64,000 bases of DNA from Dyadobacter sp. CY343. Lineage in GTDB: Bacteria; Bacteroidota; Bacteroidia; Cytophagales; Spirosomataceae. Below are positions 28,379-36,650 of the stretch, one piece after another (the first letter of the stretch is position 1; the number at the start of each line of letters is the position of its first letter). Location: NCBI RefSeq assembly GCF_021390335.1, contig NZ_JAJUXK010000004.1:744001-808000 (forward strand). Reading direction: 5' to 3'. The notes under the pieces are model-generated. The model saw nothing but the letters and a program-made list of their open reading frames with translations, did not search any database and was not told where the DNA came from. Position numbers and translations under genes: made by a program.

Positions 28379-28702
28379 TTAGTCCCACTTAAGATCCGAC
28401 TCCCCTACTACTGCGTCAACCTCGTCGGCCTTGGCTTCAAACTGAGAGAAGTCAACTTCCGGCATCAGCTCTGTTTTCACGTGATCTACGGCTTCCTTCA
28501 AGGCATCTACAAACTTATCAAAGTCCTCTTTATACAAAAACATCTTATGCTTTTCGTACGTAAATCCGTCTCCCTGAGGATGGCGGCGGCTCTCTGTAAT
28601 GGTGAGATAATAATCGTTAGATCGCGTAGAGCGAACATCGAAGAAGTAAGTCCGTTTTCCTGCCCTAACCCTTTTGGAGTAGATTTGCTCTCTGTCTTCC
28701 AC
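28379..28702 (-). CDS. DUF3276 (PUR-alpha-like) nucleic-acid-binding protein
   Basis: A 107-residue protein matching DUF3276, a PUR-fold family that binds single-stranded nucleic acids. The core is IYSKRVRAGKRTYFFDV, then NDYYLTITESRR and KHKMFLYKEDFDKF. I start it at GTG 28702 (Met-Glu-Asp-Arg-Glu), which fits homologues; a TTG at 28729 would add nine residues, but a possible -7 element at 28735-28742 leaves almost no leader there. It is a single-gene unit. Confidence 0.82.
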   Translation of the reverse strand: MEDREQIYSKRVRAGKRTYFFDVRSTRSNDYYLTITESRRHPQGDGFTYEKHKMFLYKEDFDKFVDALKEAVDHVKTELMPEVDFSQFEAKADEVDAVVGESDLKWD

Positions 28703-28840
28703 TATGTTTAGTTTTAAATAGGTTTTCAAACGCTAAAATATAAAGTTTATTGCTGCGAACAAAAAAACGTAAACATATTAGCAGCGTCCCGGCTGAGATT
28801 TATACTATTTTATATTTCGTTTGCACTTTCACCATAGTTT

Positions 28841-28873
28841 TTGTTCGGTTCTTCGTTTTTTATATTACTTTTG
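28841..28873 (+). promoter_or_regulatory. Promoter of the rlpA-like gene
   Basis: TTG, 22 bp, then TACTTTTG (exact -7) predicts a start near 28880, about 87 nt before the ATG. Confidence 0.55.
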
Positions 28874-28966
28874 AAATTCCGGGGTATTCAATTCCCACGA
28901 ATAATCCGGCAAAGCGTATCAAATAGGGATTGTTTTCCTTATTATGTTCCACTTAAATCCTGAGAT

Positions 28967-29422
28967 ATGACTTATCGTCGGACTCTGATTCTCATCTTGT
29001 TAGCTTTCGCAGCAGCAGCGCCTGAAACAATTGCCCAGGTTAAACTTGGCAAAACGGAAACCGGAAATGCTTCCTATTACGCAAGCCGGTTCAATGGAAA
29101 AAAGACTTCATTTGGAGAAGTGCACAAAAGCAGTCAGCTGCTCGCCGCCCACAGAAGTTACCCACTGAATACAATGCTAGAAGTAACGAATTTGAATAAT
29201 GATGAGAAAGTAATTGTCAGAGTTAACGACAGAGGCCCATTTGCAAAGAACAGGATTGTCGACCTCAGTAAGGAAGCAGCAAGATTATTAGGAATAGTTG
29301 CTCAGGGTGTCGCCAATGTATCTGTAAGGGTTGTAGGAATGGAAGGAATGGTCTTACTTGAATCCTACGAACATATTGACCCAAAATCCGGAAAAGTGAT
29401 CGCAATGCGCGGTAAACAATAA
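28967..29422 (+). CDS. rlpA: RlpA-family septal ring lytic transglycosylase-like protein
   Basis: A 151-residue exported protein (signal peptide to about residue 23) with a double-psi beta-barrel RlpA domain: GNASYYASRFNGKKTSFGE, then VRVNDRGPFAKNRIVDLS, which includes the catalytic-type Asp. RlpA acts on denuded peptidoglycan or binds it at the septum. It lacks a SPOR domain. The DUF58 gene begins 14 nt later, so the pair is probably one operon. Confidence 0.85.
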   Translation: MTYRRTLILILLAFAAAAPETIAQVKLGKTETGNASYYASRFNGKKTSFGEVHKSSQLLAAHRSYPLNTMLEVTNLNNDEKVIVRVNDRGPFAKNRIVDLSKEAARLLGIVAQGVANVSVRVVGMEGMVLLESYEHIDPKSGKVIAMRGKQ

Positions 29423-29436
29423 ATCTGACTTTTTCA

Positions 29437-30351
29437 ATGAGCAACCGGCAGCTTGATTTAGCCAAAGTCAGAGAATTCGGGAACCTCGAATTCCTCGCTA
29501 AACAGCTTGTTGAAGGATTTATTACCGGATTACACAAGTCCCCTTTTCACGGCTTTTCAGTCGAATTTGCAGAACATCAGCTTTACAATACGGGAGAATC
29601 TACCCGGAATATAGATTGGAAAGTATTCGGGAAGACCGATCGGCTTTACGTCAAACGGTATGAAGAAGAAACCAATCTCCGCTGCCATATCTTGCTAGAC
29701 ACTTCTTCTTCCATGTATTACCCGGAAGAAAGTTATGGCAAAATGACTTTCAGCGTAATGGCTGCTGCCAGTCTTACCTATTTGCTTCAAAGACAAAAGG
29801 ATGCGGTAAGTCTCTGCACATTTTCAGAAGGAATAGAAATCCAGACAGCCGTAAAATCCACGCCTTCCCATGTTCATAAGATCATGCTGGAACTGGAAAA
29901 CCAGCTGTCAGCGAAGCGCCCGCTTCAAAAAACGTCGGTTTCTGAGATCCTGCACCAGATTGCCGAGAAAATTCACAAACGTTCACTAGTCGTTATTTTC
30001 AGTGATATGTTTGATAATCTGGAAGATGCGGACAAGATCTTCTCTGCACTTCAACATTTGCGCCATAACCTCCACGAAGTTTTGCTCTTCCACGTAACCG
30101 ACAAGAAGACGGAGGAAGATTTTGCTTTCGAAAACCGGCCTTATGAATTTATTGATCTTGAAACGGGTGAAAAAGTGAAGGTACAGCCCGATCAGGTCAG
30201 AGCGTCTTATAAAGAATTTGTCAGCGATTTTTACACAAAACTCAAACTGAAATGCGGCCAGTACAAGATCGATTTCATTGAGGCGGATATTGCAAAAGGC
30301 TTCGACCCTATTCTAATGGCGTATTTAGTGAAACACTCCAAAATGAGGTGA
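29437..30351 (+). CDS. DUF58 domain-containing protein
   Basis: A 304-residue cytoplasmic protein of the DUF58 family with a von Willebrand A-like MIDAS motif, LLDTSSSMYY (about residues 86-95), after the family segment NIDWKVFGKTDRLYVKRYEEE. These proteins usually pair with a MoxR AAA ATPase as a chaperone-like system; no moxR is present in this window. It lies just downstream of rlpA. Confidence 0.87.
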   Translation: MSNRQLDLAKVREFGNLEFLAKQLVEGFITGLHKSPFHGFSVEFAEHQLYNTGESTRNIDWKVFGKTDRLYVKRYEEETNLRCHILLDTSSSMYYPEESYGKMTFSVMAAASLTYLLQRQKDAVSLCTFSEGIEIQTAVKSTPSHVHKIMLELENQLSAKRPLQKTSVSEILHQIAEKIHKRSLVVIFSDMFDNLEDADKIFSALQHLRHNLHEVLLFHVTDKKTEEDFAFENRPYEFIDLETGEKVKVQPDQVRASYKEFVSDFYTKLKLKCGQYKIDFIEADIAKGFDPILMAYLVKHSKMR

Positions 30352-30401
30352 TTTTTTAAGTAATTTGATAGCAAATTCCTCTCTTCGGTTCCGCTATCTC
30401 T

Positions 30402-31556
30402 ATGAAAAAACGATCTACCCTCAGCTATCTCACGCTTACTTTACTCTCTATTTTCTTACTTATCAATTGTAAATCAGCTGAAAAATCGCTCAAAAAAGGT
30501 GAGTTCGATGAATCGGTATTGCGGGCGGTTGATAAAATAAAAAGTAATCCTTCGCACGGCGCTTCCCTCGAAGCACTCAGGCAAGCGTATCCGCTGGCCG
30601 TCGATCAGCACCGAAAAGTGATTGAAGTACACAAAACATCGGAAGATATATTTCACTGGGAACCTCAGCTGGAAACATACGTCAAACTCAACAGACTTTA
30701 CCGCGAAATCAGCTCCTGTGCTGCTTGTGTCAGTGTGGTCACTCCTGTTGATTTTACAAATGACGAAAAGCTGGCCAGGCATAATGCAGCGAGTGTGCGA
30801 TATAAAGAAGGCACCAACTATTTGAAAACAGGCGATCGCGAAAATGCCAGGCTCGCCTACGCGCATTTTGAGAAAGTAGACGAACTGCTTCCGGAGTTTA
30901 ACGACAACAAAAAGAAATTGGAAGTAGCTTATGAACTGGCATCGTTCAAGGTGGTGGTGGAACAGGTACTTGTGACTTCGAAGCGGTACCAGCTTAGCAA
31001 TGAGTATTTCCAGGATCGAGTGAATGAATACCTCCAAACGAACAAGCGGCTTAACAAATTCGTCCGCTTCTACTTGCCGGAAGAAGCCGCCGATATTGAC
31101 CTGAAGCCTGATCACGTGATCACACTTCAGTTCGACGATTTCGTGGTGGGCCAGACGATGATCGAAAAGAATACGGAGACTTTTACGAGCAAGGATACGG
31201 TCAAAGTAGGCGAAAAAACGGTAGGCCGAACGAAGGTGCCGATATATGGAAAAGTGACTGCAAAATTTACACAGATACGGAAGACGGTACTTTCTGGCGG
31301 ATTGCTGGATATGCAGATTACCGATTTTAATACCAAACAGGTAGTCAACCGGGAGAAGTTTAACGGGGAATATAACTGGATGTGCGAATGGGCTACTTTC
31401 AACGGCGACGAACGTGCCTTAACCCCGGCTCAACTCCGGAAATCGAAGAGTCAGGAGCTATTACCTCCTGACCCTCAGCAACTTTTTGTGGAATTCAGTA
31501 AACCGATTTACGAAAGATTGACCAGCAAACTCAAAAGCTTTTACGCAAAATATTAA
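30402..31556 (+). CDS. Lipoprotein with TPR-like helices, unknown function
   Basis: A 384-residue protein whose signal peptide ends in LINC (Cys23 lipobox). Residues 27-190 are helical with a repeated ALRQAYPLAVDQH and GTNYLKTGDRENARLAYAHF pattern resembling tetratricopeptide repeats; residues 230-384 look beta-rich. It lies 50 nt after the DUF58 gene and converges with radA, the stops being 2 nt apart. No family was recognised. Confidence 0.6.
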   Translation: MKKRSTLSYLTLTLLSIFLLINCKSAEKSLKKGEFDESVLRAVDKIKSNPSHGASLEALRQAYPLAVDQHRKVIEVHKTSEDIFHWEPQLETYVKLNRLYREISSCAACVSVVTPVDFTNDEKLARHNAASVRYKEGTNYLKTGDRENARLAYAHFEKVDELLPEFNDNKKKLEVAYELASFKVVVEQVLVTSKRYQLSNEYFQDRVNEYLQTNKRLNKFVRFYLPEEAADIDLKPDHVITLQFDDFVVGQTMIEKNTETFTSKDTVKVGEKTVGRTKVPIYGKVTAKFTQIRKTVLSGGLLDMQITDFNTKQVVNREKFNGEYNWMCEWATFNGDERALTPAQLRKSKSQELLPPDPQQLFVEFSKPIYERLTSKLKSFYAKY

Positions 31557-31558
31557 TC

Positions 31559-32929
31559 CTAGTTCAGGAAAAGCGACATGAAAAGCTGGTCCAAATGGGC
31601 TACCGGAATAATTTCAATGCTGTTTCTTTTCAGATCCAGACCTTTGCTATTGTATTTCGAAATATAGATTTTTTTAAAACCCAGCTTTTCAGCTTCGGAA
31701 ATGCGGTTTTCAATGCGATTTACGGCCCTGACTTCGCCTCCTAACCCTACTTCCGCAGCAAAACTGATCGAAGGCGGAATGTATTTATCTTCATAAGACG
31801 AAACCAGAGAAGCGACTACGGCGAGGTCGATAGCAGGATCCTCCACTTTTAAACCGCCCGCTACATTCAGGAATACATCCTGTGTGCCTAATCTGAAACC
31901 TCCCCTTTTTTCGAGCACGGCGAGTAACATTTGCAATCGTTTGGCGTCGTAGCCGGTGCTGCTTCGCTGCGGCGTTCCATAGGTTGCAACGCTTACAAGT
32001 GACTGAATTTCAATCAAAAGTGGCCGGTTACCTTCCATCATCGAACCGATTGCGATGCCGCTGACGGGTTCGTCGCGCTGGGAGATCAGGATCTCTGAAG
32101 GGTTACTGACCTGCCGGAGTCCCGATCCGTGCATTTCGTAAATACCGAGCTCAGAAGTGCTGCCGAAGCGGTTTTTCGCAGTACGTAAAATACGGTAAGT
32201 ATTGTGCCGGTCGCCTTCGAATTGCAAGACTGTATCGACCATATGTTCCAGGACTTTGGGCCCGGCAATGGAACCATCTTTGGTAATATGCCCGATCAGG
32301 AACACCGGAACGCCCATTTCTTTGGCATACTTCATGAATTCAGCCGTGCATTCGCGCACCTGCGAAACGCTGCCGGCCCCGGACTCGATGAAGGTTGACT
32401 GCATTGTTTGTATCGAATCGATGATCAAAACATCCGGCTTGAAGTCGTCGATCTGGCGGAAGATGTTTTGAGTGTGTGTTTCGGTGAGAATAAAGCAGTT
32501 TTCGCTTTTGACCGACATCCGTTCAGCTCGCATTTTGATCTGCTGGTCCGACTCTTCGCCGGAAACGTACAGCACTTTTTTATTAGCAAGTGTCAACGCG
32601 ATTTGCAGCATCAGCGTGGATTTGCCGATACCGGGCTCGCCGCCAATCAACACCAATGAACCTTGCACAATCCCGCCTCCGAGTACCCGGTTCAGCTCGT
32701 GGTCAGAAGTTGTGATCCTTGGCTCATTCTGGTATTCGATCTCGGCAATTGCTCGCGGTCGGCTGGCCAGGTTGACAGACTTCCAGGCAACGGCGGTTTT
32801 TGGATCTTCCTTTTCAATTACCTCCTGAACGAAAGTATTCCATTCTCCGCAGGATGGACATCTTCCGACCCATTTGGGTGAATTATACCCGCATTCTTGA
32901 CAGAAGTAGGCAGTCTTGGCTTTGGCCAT
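31559..32929 (-). CDS. radA: DNA repair protein RadA
   Basis: The 456-residue protein is full-length RadA (Sms), a branch-migration helicase acting with RecA. It has a four-Cys zinc finger (CQECGYNSPKWVGRCPSCGEW, Cys9, 12, 26, 29), a Walker A GGEPGIGKS near residue 95, the KNRFG motif and a C-terminal Lon-like domain. ATG 32929 is the start. Confidence 0.95.
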   Translation of the reverse strand: MAKAKTAYFCQECGYNSPKWVGRCPSCGEWNTFVQEVIEKEDPKTAVAWKSVNLASRPRAIAEIEYQNEPRITTSDHELNRVLGGGIVQGSLVLIGGEPGIGKSTLMLQIALTLANKKVLYVSGEESDQQIKMRAERMSVKSENCFILTETHTQNIFRQIDDFKPDVLIIDSIQTMQSTFIESGAGSVSQVRECTAEFMKYAKEMGVPVFLIGHITKDGSIAGPKVLEHMVDTVLQFEGDRHNTYRILRTAKNRFGSTSELGIYEMHGSGLRQVSNPSEILISQRDEPVSGIAIGSMMEGNRPLLIEIQSLVSVATYGTPQRSSTGYDAKRLQMLLAVLEKRGGFRLGTQDVFLNVAGGLKVEDPAIDLAVVASLVSSYEDKYIPPSISFAAEVGLGGEVRAVNRIENRISEAEKLGFKKIYISKYNSKGLDLKRNSIEIIPVAHLDQLFMSLFLN

Positions 32930-33094
32930 AATAGAATAATCTAATTTATAATTATATGCTGATTAACGAATAATGCAGACTTTTACCTGAATATTTGGAT
33001 GTTTCTACCACAAAATCAAAAAAAATATAGGTAAGGTATAGTTTTTTATTTTTTGGCGTTATTATCCGGTTTTACTTAAATAATGATATTATCC

Positions 33095-33805
33095 ATGAAC
33101 ACACTGACAAAAGTAGCTTGTATTTGTTTGTTATGCATTGCAGCGGTCGGGTCGGCACAGGCACAGAAAAAAGGGTTTGCATTTGGGATCAAAGGAGGCG
33201 TAAACCTTTCGCGCTTAACCATGGGAGATGTTTTTACGACGCGTTACGACGATGCCGGCAATCCCTATCTGGGATATAACGGCCAGGAGGTGAAAGACAA
33301 TTTAAAACAAAGCTTTAATACAAAAACAGGTGCAGTAGGTGGGGTTTATGCAAGGTTTGGCCGCACGCTTTTTATCCAGCCGGAAGTGTTGGTTTCTACA
33401 AAAGGCGGCTCCTTTGATATTATCGAAATGGGCAAGGAACAGCCGGTTACTAAAACAGTTAATATTAAATACAGCAATATCGATGTGCCTTTACTGATTG
33501 GTCTGAAAGGCGGACCTTTCCGGATTTTGGCTGGGCCGGTAACTTCGTTCCGTATCGGCGATAATCAGAAATTGAGGGATGCTTTTAAATACTACACATC
33601 AGATCTCAACAATTCTTTATCTCAGGCAACATTCGGTTACCAACTGGGCGCCGGCCTTGATCTGGGGAGTTTTAGTCTGGACGTAAGAAAGGAAGGTTCC
33701 TTTACCAATATAGCTTCATTCGAAACGAGCGGCGCAAATACCAGTGGCGATGTGAAGCAGAAGATCAGTTCCTGGCAGGTGACGCTGGGGATCAAGTTGT
33801 TTTAA
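33095..33805 (+). CDS. PorT-like outer-membrane beta-barrel protein
   Basis: A 236-residue exported protein with a signal peptide (MNTLTK onward, ending Ala-Gln-Ala-Gln). I use ATG 33095; ATG 33083 is also possible. The mature part begins GFAFGIKGGVNLSRL, the opening of the Bacteroidota outer-membrane beta-barrel (PorT/OMP_b-brl_2) family, and ends in aromatic beta strands (WQVTLGIKLF). The function is unknown. Confidence 0.8.
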   Translation: MNTLTKVACICLLCIAAVGSAQAQKKGFAFGIKGGVNLSRLTMGDVFTTRYDDAGNPYLGYNGQEVKDNLKQSFNTKTGAVGGVYARFGRTLFIQPEVLVSTKGGSFDIIEMGKEQPVTKTVNIKYSNIDVPLLIGLKGGPFRILAGPVTSFRIGDNQKLRDAFKYYTSDLNNSLSQATFGYQLGAGLDLGSFSLDVRKEGSFTNIASFETSGANTSGDVKQKISSWQVTLGIKLF

Positions 33806-33809
33806 TTTT

Positions 33810-33897
33810 GAATGAGTGAATGAGTGAATATTAAGTCATTCACTCATTCACTCATTCACTAATTCACTAATTTACTCATTCACTCATTCACTCATTG
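33810..33897. repeat. 8-bp tandem repeats in inverted arrangement
   Basis: Copies of GAATGAGT/ATTCACTC face each other: a 20-bp near-perfect stem joins 33810-33829 to 33838-33857 across an 8-bp AT-rich spacer, and further ATTCACTC/ATTCACTA units continue to 33897. It lies just after the stop of the barrel gene. Confidence 0.85.
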
Positions 33898-33912
33898 CCC
33901 TTAAACAAAACG

Positions 33913-33940
33913 AGCAGCCTTCGATCAAGCGATGGCTGCT
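33913..33940. terminator. Candidate terminator between the barrel gene and lytTR gene
   Basis: A 7-bp stem (AGCAGCC with GGCTGCT) and a T run on the plus strand lie between converging genes; the stem is short, so this is a weak call. Confidence 0.4.
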
Positions 33941-33977
33941 GTTTTTATGAATAACCCACTAATTTAATTCACAAGAT

Positions 33978-34376
33978 CTATGCGCTGATTTGGAGCGAAG
34001 TGTGATCCAGAAATCCGGAAACCTCTTTGATCTTTCTTCTCGAAACCGCTACTTCTTTACCACAGGATAATTTCAGCATTCTGTCATCTTCCATTCTTTC
34101 AACGATGTAATCGGCATTCACTAAATATGATTTGTGAACGCGCATGAAATTTGGATTGAGCAGCTCAGCCAACGACTTTAAAGTTTTGGATACCAGATAC
34201 TTCTTTCCGGTGTTCGTATATATAAATGTATAGTTTCCTTCACCTTCCAGGAAAGTGATTACGTCGGGAGTCAAATAGATGGTGCGGCCCATTGATTGTA
34301 CTGAAATTGAAGAACGGCTGTCGCTGTAAGTCCTTTCAACCAAGTTGGTGCGGGTAAATGGTGTGTAATTTTTCAT
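33978..34376 (-). CDS. Stand-alone LytTR-domain DNA-binding protein
   Basis: A 132-residue protein consisting of a short tail and a LytTR domain at about residues 25-125: GRTIYLTPDVITFLEGEGNYTFIY, split by the family Tyr-rich strand, then KYLVSKTLKSLAELL and NFMRVHKSYLVN. LytTR domains normally follow a response-regulator receiver, which is absent here, so the signal must come another way. It is divergent from pheS across a 341-bp region rich in ACGTA motifs. Confidence 0.88.
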   Translation of the reverse strand: MKNYTPFTRTNLVERTYSDSRSSISVQSMGRTIYLTPDVITFLEGEGNYTFIYTNTGKKYLVSKTLKSLAELLNPNFMRVHKSYLVNADYIVERMEDDRMLKLSCGKEVAVSRRKIKEVSGFLDHTSLQISA

Positions 34377-34717
34377 GGGAACGTATGACTAATATGTTTG
34401 ATTGGTTGATTCAAAATTAGTCAATAGTGCACCTCAAATAAAATACGTAAAAGTACGTATGAAAATATAATAGTCTCAATATCAATTATTTACGTTTTAT
34501 TCAAAAAGCAGAAAGCGTAACCGACCTTAGCAAAATGCGTAATTTTACGTAGTCCAAAAAACGTCGCTTGCAGGAAAAAATTGACTAAAAACGGTACGTA
34601 GCTATCGTCACCATTTAATGCACCTCCTAACTTTGATTATCTTTGAATGCATTTTGTCGCCCTGCTCAGCTCGGAGTGGCAATTTTGAGTATCGTTACCA
34701 CCAATAATCAATGCGTT
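34377..34717. promoter_or_regulatory. Divergent lytTR/pheS control region with ACGTA motif cluster
   Basis: This 341-bp gap holds no gene. A perfect inverted repeat, ATACGTA-N4-TACGTAT, occupies 34443-34460, and a near-perfect one, TGCGTAA-TT-TTACGTA, 34536-34551. Further single ACGTA-like motifs occur near 34380, 34491, 34515, 34560 and 34593. A -7 TAATTTTG on the minus strand (34412-34419) fits lytTR, and TATCTTTG (34638-34645) fits pheS. The repeats are candidate binding sites for the LytTR protein (inference). Confidence 0.5.
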
Positions 34718-35758
34718 ATGATTACCGAAAAGGTAAAGGAATTAGTATCCGAAATTGAGGCGGCCTCAGTAACCAGCAAAGAGCAGCTGGAAGCATTCAG
34801 GTTGAAATATATCAGTAAAAAAGGTGCGGTAACCGAGCTTTTTGACGGACTTAAAAATATTCCCCAGGAGGATCGCCGCGCAGTTGGCCAGGAATTGAAT
34901 ACACTTAAAAACCTGGCGCAGAATCGTTTTCAGGAATTTTCTGCGACGCTTGAAAATACAGAAACGGCAAATCCGGAAATGCTTATTGACCTTACGCTGC
35001 CGGTTGCTCCCCATTTGCAAGGCAGCCTGCATCCGCTGACTATTGTGCGGCGCAGGATCATTGAGATTTTCGAGCGAATGGGCTTTAACGTTTCCTACGG
35101 ACCGGAAATTGAAAAGGACTGGTACAATTTCAGCGCATTGAATTTTGCCGATAACCACCCTGCGCGCGAAATGCAGGATACTTTCTTTATATCGAAAAGT
35201 GAAGGTGAAGTAAAGGACGATGTGCTGCTGCGGACGCACACCTCGAACGTTCAGGTGCGGTTAATGGAAAAACAAAAGCCACCGATCCGCTCCATTATGC
35301 CGGGAAGGGTCTTCCGGAACGAGGCGATTTCAGCGCGCGCGCACTGCGTTTTTCACCAGGTGGAAGGTTTGTATGTTGATAAAAATGTGAGTTTTAAGGA
35401 TCTTAAAGACACTTTGTACCACTTCGCCAAGGAAATGTTTGGCAAAGATTCCAAGATCCGGTTACGCCCCTCTTACTTTCCGTTTACAGAGCCGAGTGCG
35501 GAAATTGACGTAACGTGTTTTATATGTAAAGGAAAAGGCTGCAATGTATGCAAATACAGTGGCTGGGTAGAGATCGCAGGTTCGGGTATGGTTGATCCAA
35601 ATGTGCTTGAAAATTGCGGGATCGATAGTGAAGAATATACCGGATTTGCATTCGGAATGGGCATCGAGCGGATTACGATGCTGCGGTACGGGATCAATGA
35701 TCTCCGGTTATTTACAGAAAATGATGTACGCTTCCTGCGGCAATTCGAAGGAGCTTAA
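34718..35758 (+). CDS. pheS: Phenylalanine-tRNA ligase alpha subunit
   Basis: The 346-residue catalytic subunit has class II motif 2 (MPGRVFRNEAISARAH), the Cys-rich CFICKGKGCNVCKYSGW seen in many PheS, and motif 3 (GMGIERITMLRYG). ATG 34718 is the start; a TTG at 34643 would add 25 unusual residues. pheT is not in the window, so the two subunits are separate, which is normal in many Bacteroidota. Confidence 0.96.
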   Translation: MITEKVKELVSEIEAASVTSKEQLEAFRLKYISKKGAVTELFDGLKNIPQEDRRAVGQELNTLKNLAQNRFQEFSATLENTETANPEMLIDLTLPVAPHLQGSLHPLTIVRRRIIEIFERMGFNVSYGPEIEKDWYNFSALNFADNHPAREMQDTFFISKSEGEVKDDVLLRTHTSNVQVRLMEKQKPPIRSIMPGRVFRNEAISARAHCVFHQVEGLYVDKNVSFKDLKDTLYHFAKEMFGKDSKIRLRPSYFPFTEPSAEIDVTCFICKGKGCNVCKYSGWVEIAGSGMVDPNVLENCGIDSEEYTGFAFGMGIERITMLRYGINDLRLFTENDVRFLRQFEGA

Positions 35759-35762
35759 TAAA

Positions 35763-35791
35763 AAAAGGGGCAGCCAAACACTGCCCCTTTT
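35763..35791. terminator. Bidirectional terminator between pheS and esterase gene
   Basis: An 11-bp stem (AAAAGGGGCAG with CTGCCCCTTTT), short loop and T runs on both strands lie between the converging genes. Confidence 0.85.
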
Positions 35792-35798
35792 TCATAAA

Positions 35799-36530
35799 TC
35801 AAAATCTTGTTTCCAGGTAATGTGGAAGCATTTTTCTCCAAACCCACCATTCGTGCGGCATATCGTTGCCCCAGATATCCAGTTCGTGCGGAACATTTTT
35901 AGAGGCCAGGATCGCAGAAATATGCTTCGAGTAATCCGGCACTTCATAGGCACCTGAGCCTGTCACAAAATGAATGTGGCGACTATCCCTGTACATAGAC
36001 AAATGCCACTCTGCTTTTAATTGCGGCAAATAGTGCACCGGCGAGTTGAAATACACATTATCATCATAATATCCGTCCGTGTAAACGCTCAGGTCATAAC
36101 AGCCGCTCATCGCGATGATGCCGTTGATATAATCCGGGTGCTTGAAAAATAGGTTTGCTGCGTGCATTGCACCAAAAGAAGCACCGCCTGCAATGATTTC
36201 GTTATTTGGGCTTGTACTTTCCTTAATAAAGGGTATTACCTCTTTAATTACATAATCATTAAACAGCTGGTGCCTCACAGCCTTCTCATATCCGCTCATA
36301 TATGGATTCAGCCAGCTTTCCGAATTAATACTGTTGATGCAGTAAACTTTTACTTTCCCTGCATCAATAAAAGGTCGGATACTCTCAATTAATCCGTTTT
36401 GTTCATATTCCAGATAGTCGGAAGCGGCGGTAGGAATCAGCAAAAGCGCAAATCCGTAGTGTCCGTAAACTGCAATATTCATGTGTTCGTTAAGCGCCGG
36501 ACTAAACCAACCGGTGACCTCGCGTTGCAT
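35799..36530 (-). CDS. Esterase-family alpha/beta hydrolase
   Basis: A 243-residue cytoplasmic protein matching the putative esterase family (PF00756). It has the nucleophile elbow GGASFGAMHA (Ser about 115), a conserved SGCYDLSVY after it, and a final DMPHEWWVWRKML with the catalytic His. It follows the ATP-grasp gene by 120 nt on the same strand. Similar esterases are often found beside ATP-grasp peptide-ligase genes; the substrate is unknown. Confidence 0.8.
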   Translation of the reverse strand: MQREVTGWFSPALNEHMNIAVYGHYGFALLLIPTAASDYLEYEQNGLIESIRPFIDAGKVKVYCINSINSESWLNPYMSGYEKAVRHQLFNDYVIKEVIPFIKESTSPNNEIIAGGASFGAMHAANLFFKHPDYINGIIAMSGCYDLSVYTDGYYDDNVYFNSPVHYLPQLKAEWHLSMYRDSRHIHFVTGSGAYEVPDYSKHISAILASKNVPHELDIWGNDMPHEWWVWRKMLPHYLETRF

Positions 36531-36650
36531 CGTTTTTTAGCATTTAAGTTACTGAATTCTATTTATTTAGGCATATTTAGTAAATCGATGTCAATGAAAT
36601 TTTCATTAACCCTCATCACAAACAGCCTGCCAGTAACTGCTCATGATAAG

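Noticed and set aside
34643..34717. 25-codon extension of pheS from a TTG start
   Set aside because: The extension does not look like the PheS N-terminus and would lie directly at the predicted -7 element, leaving no leader.
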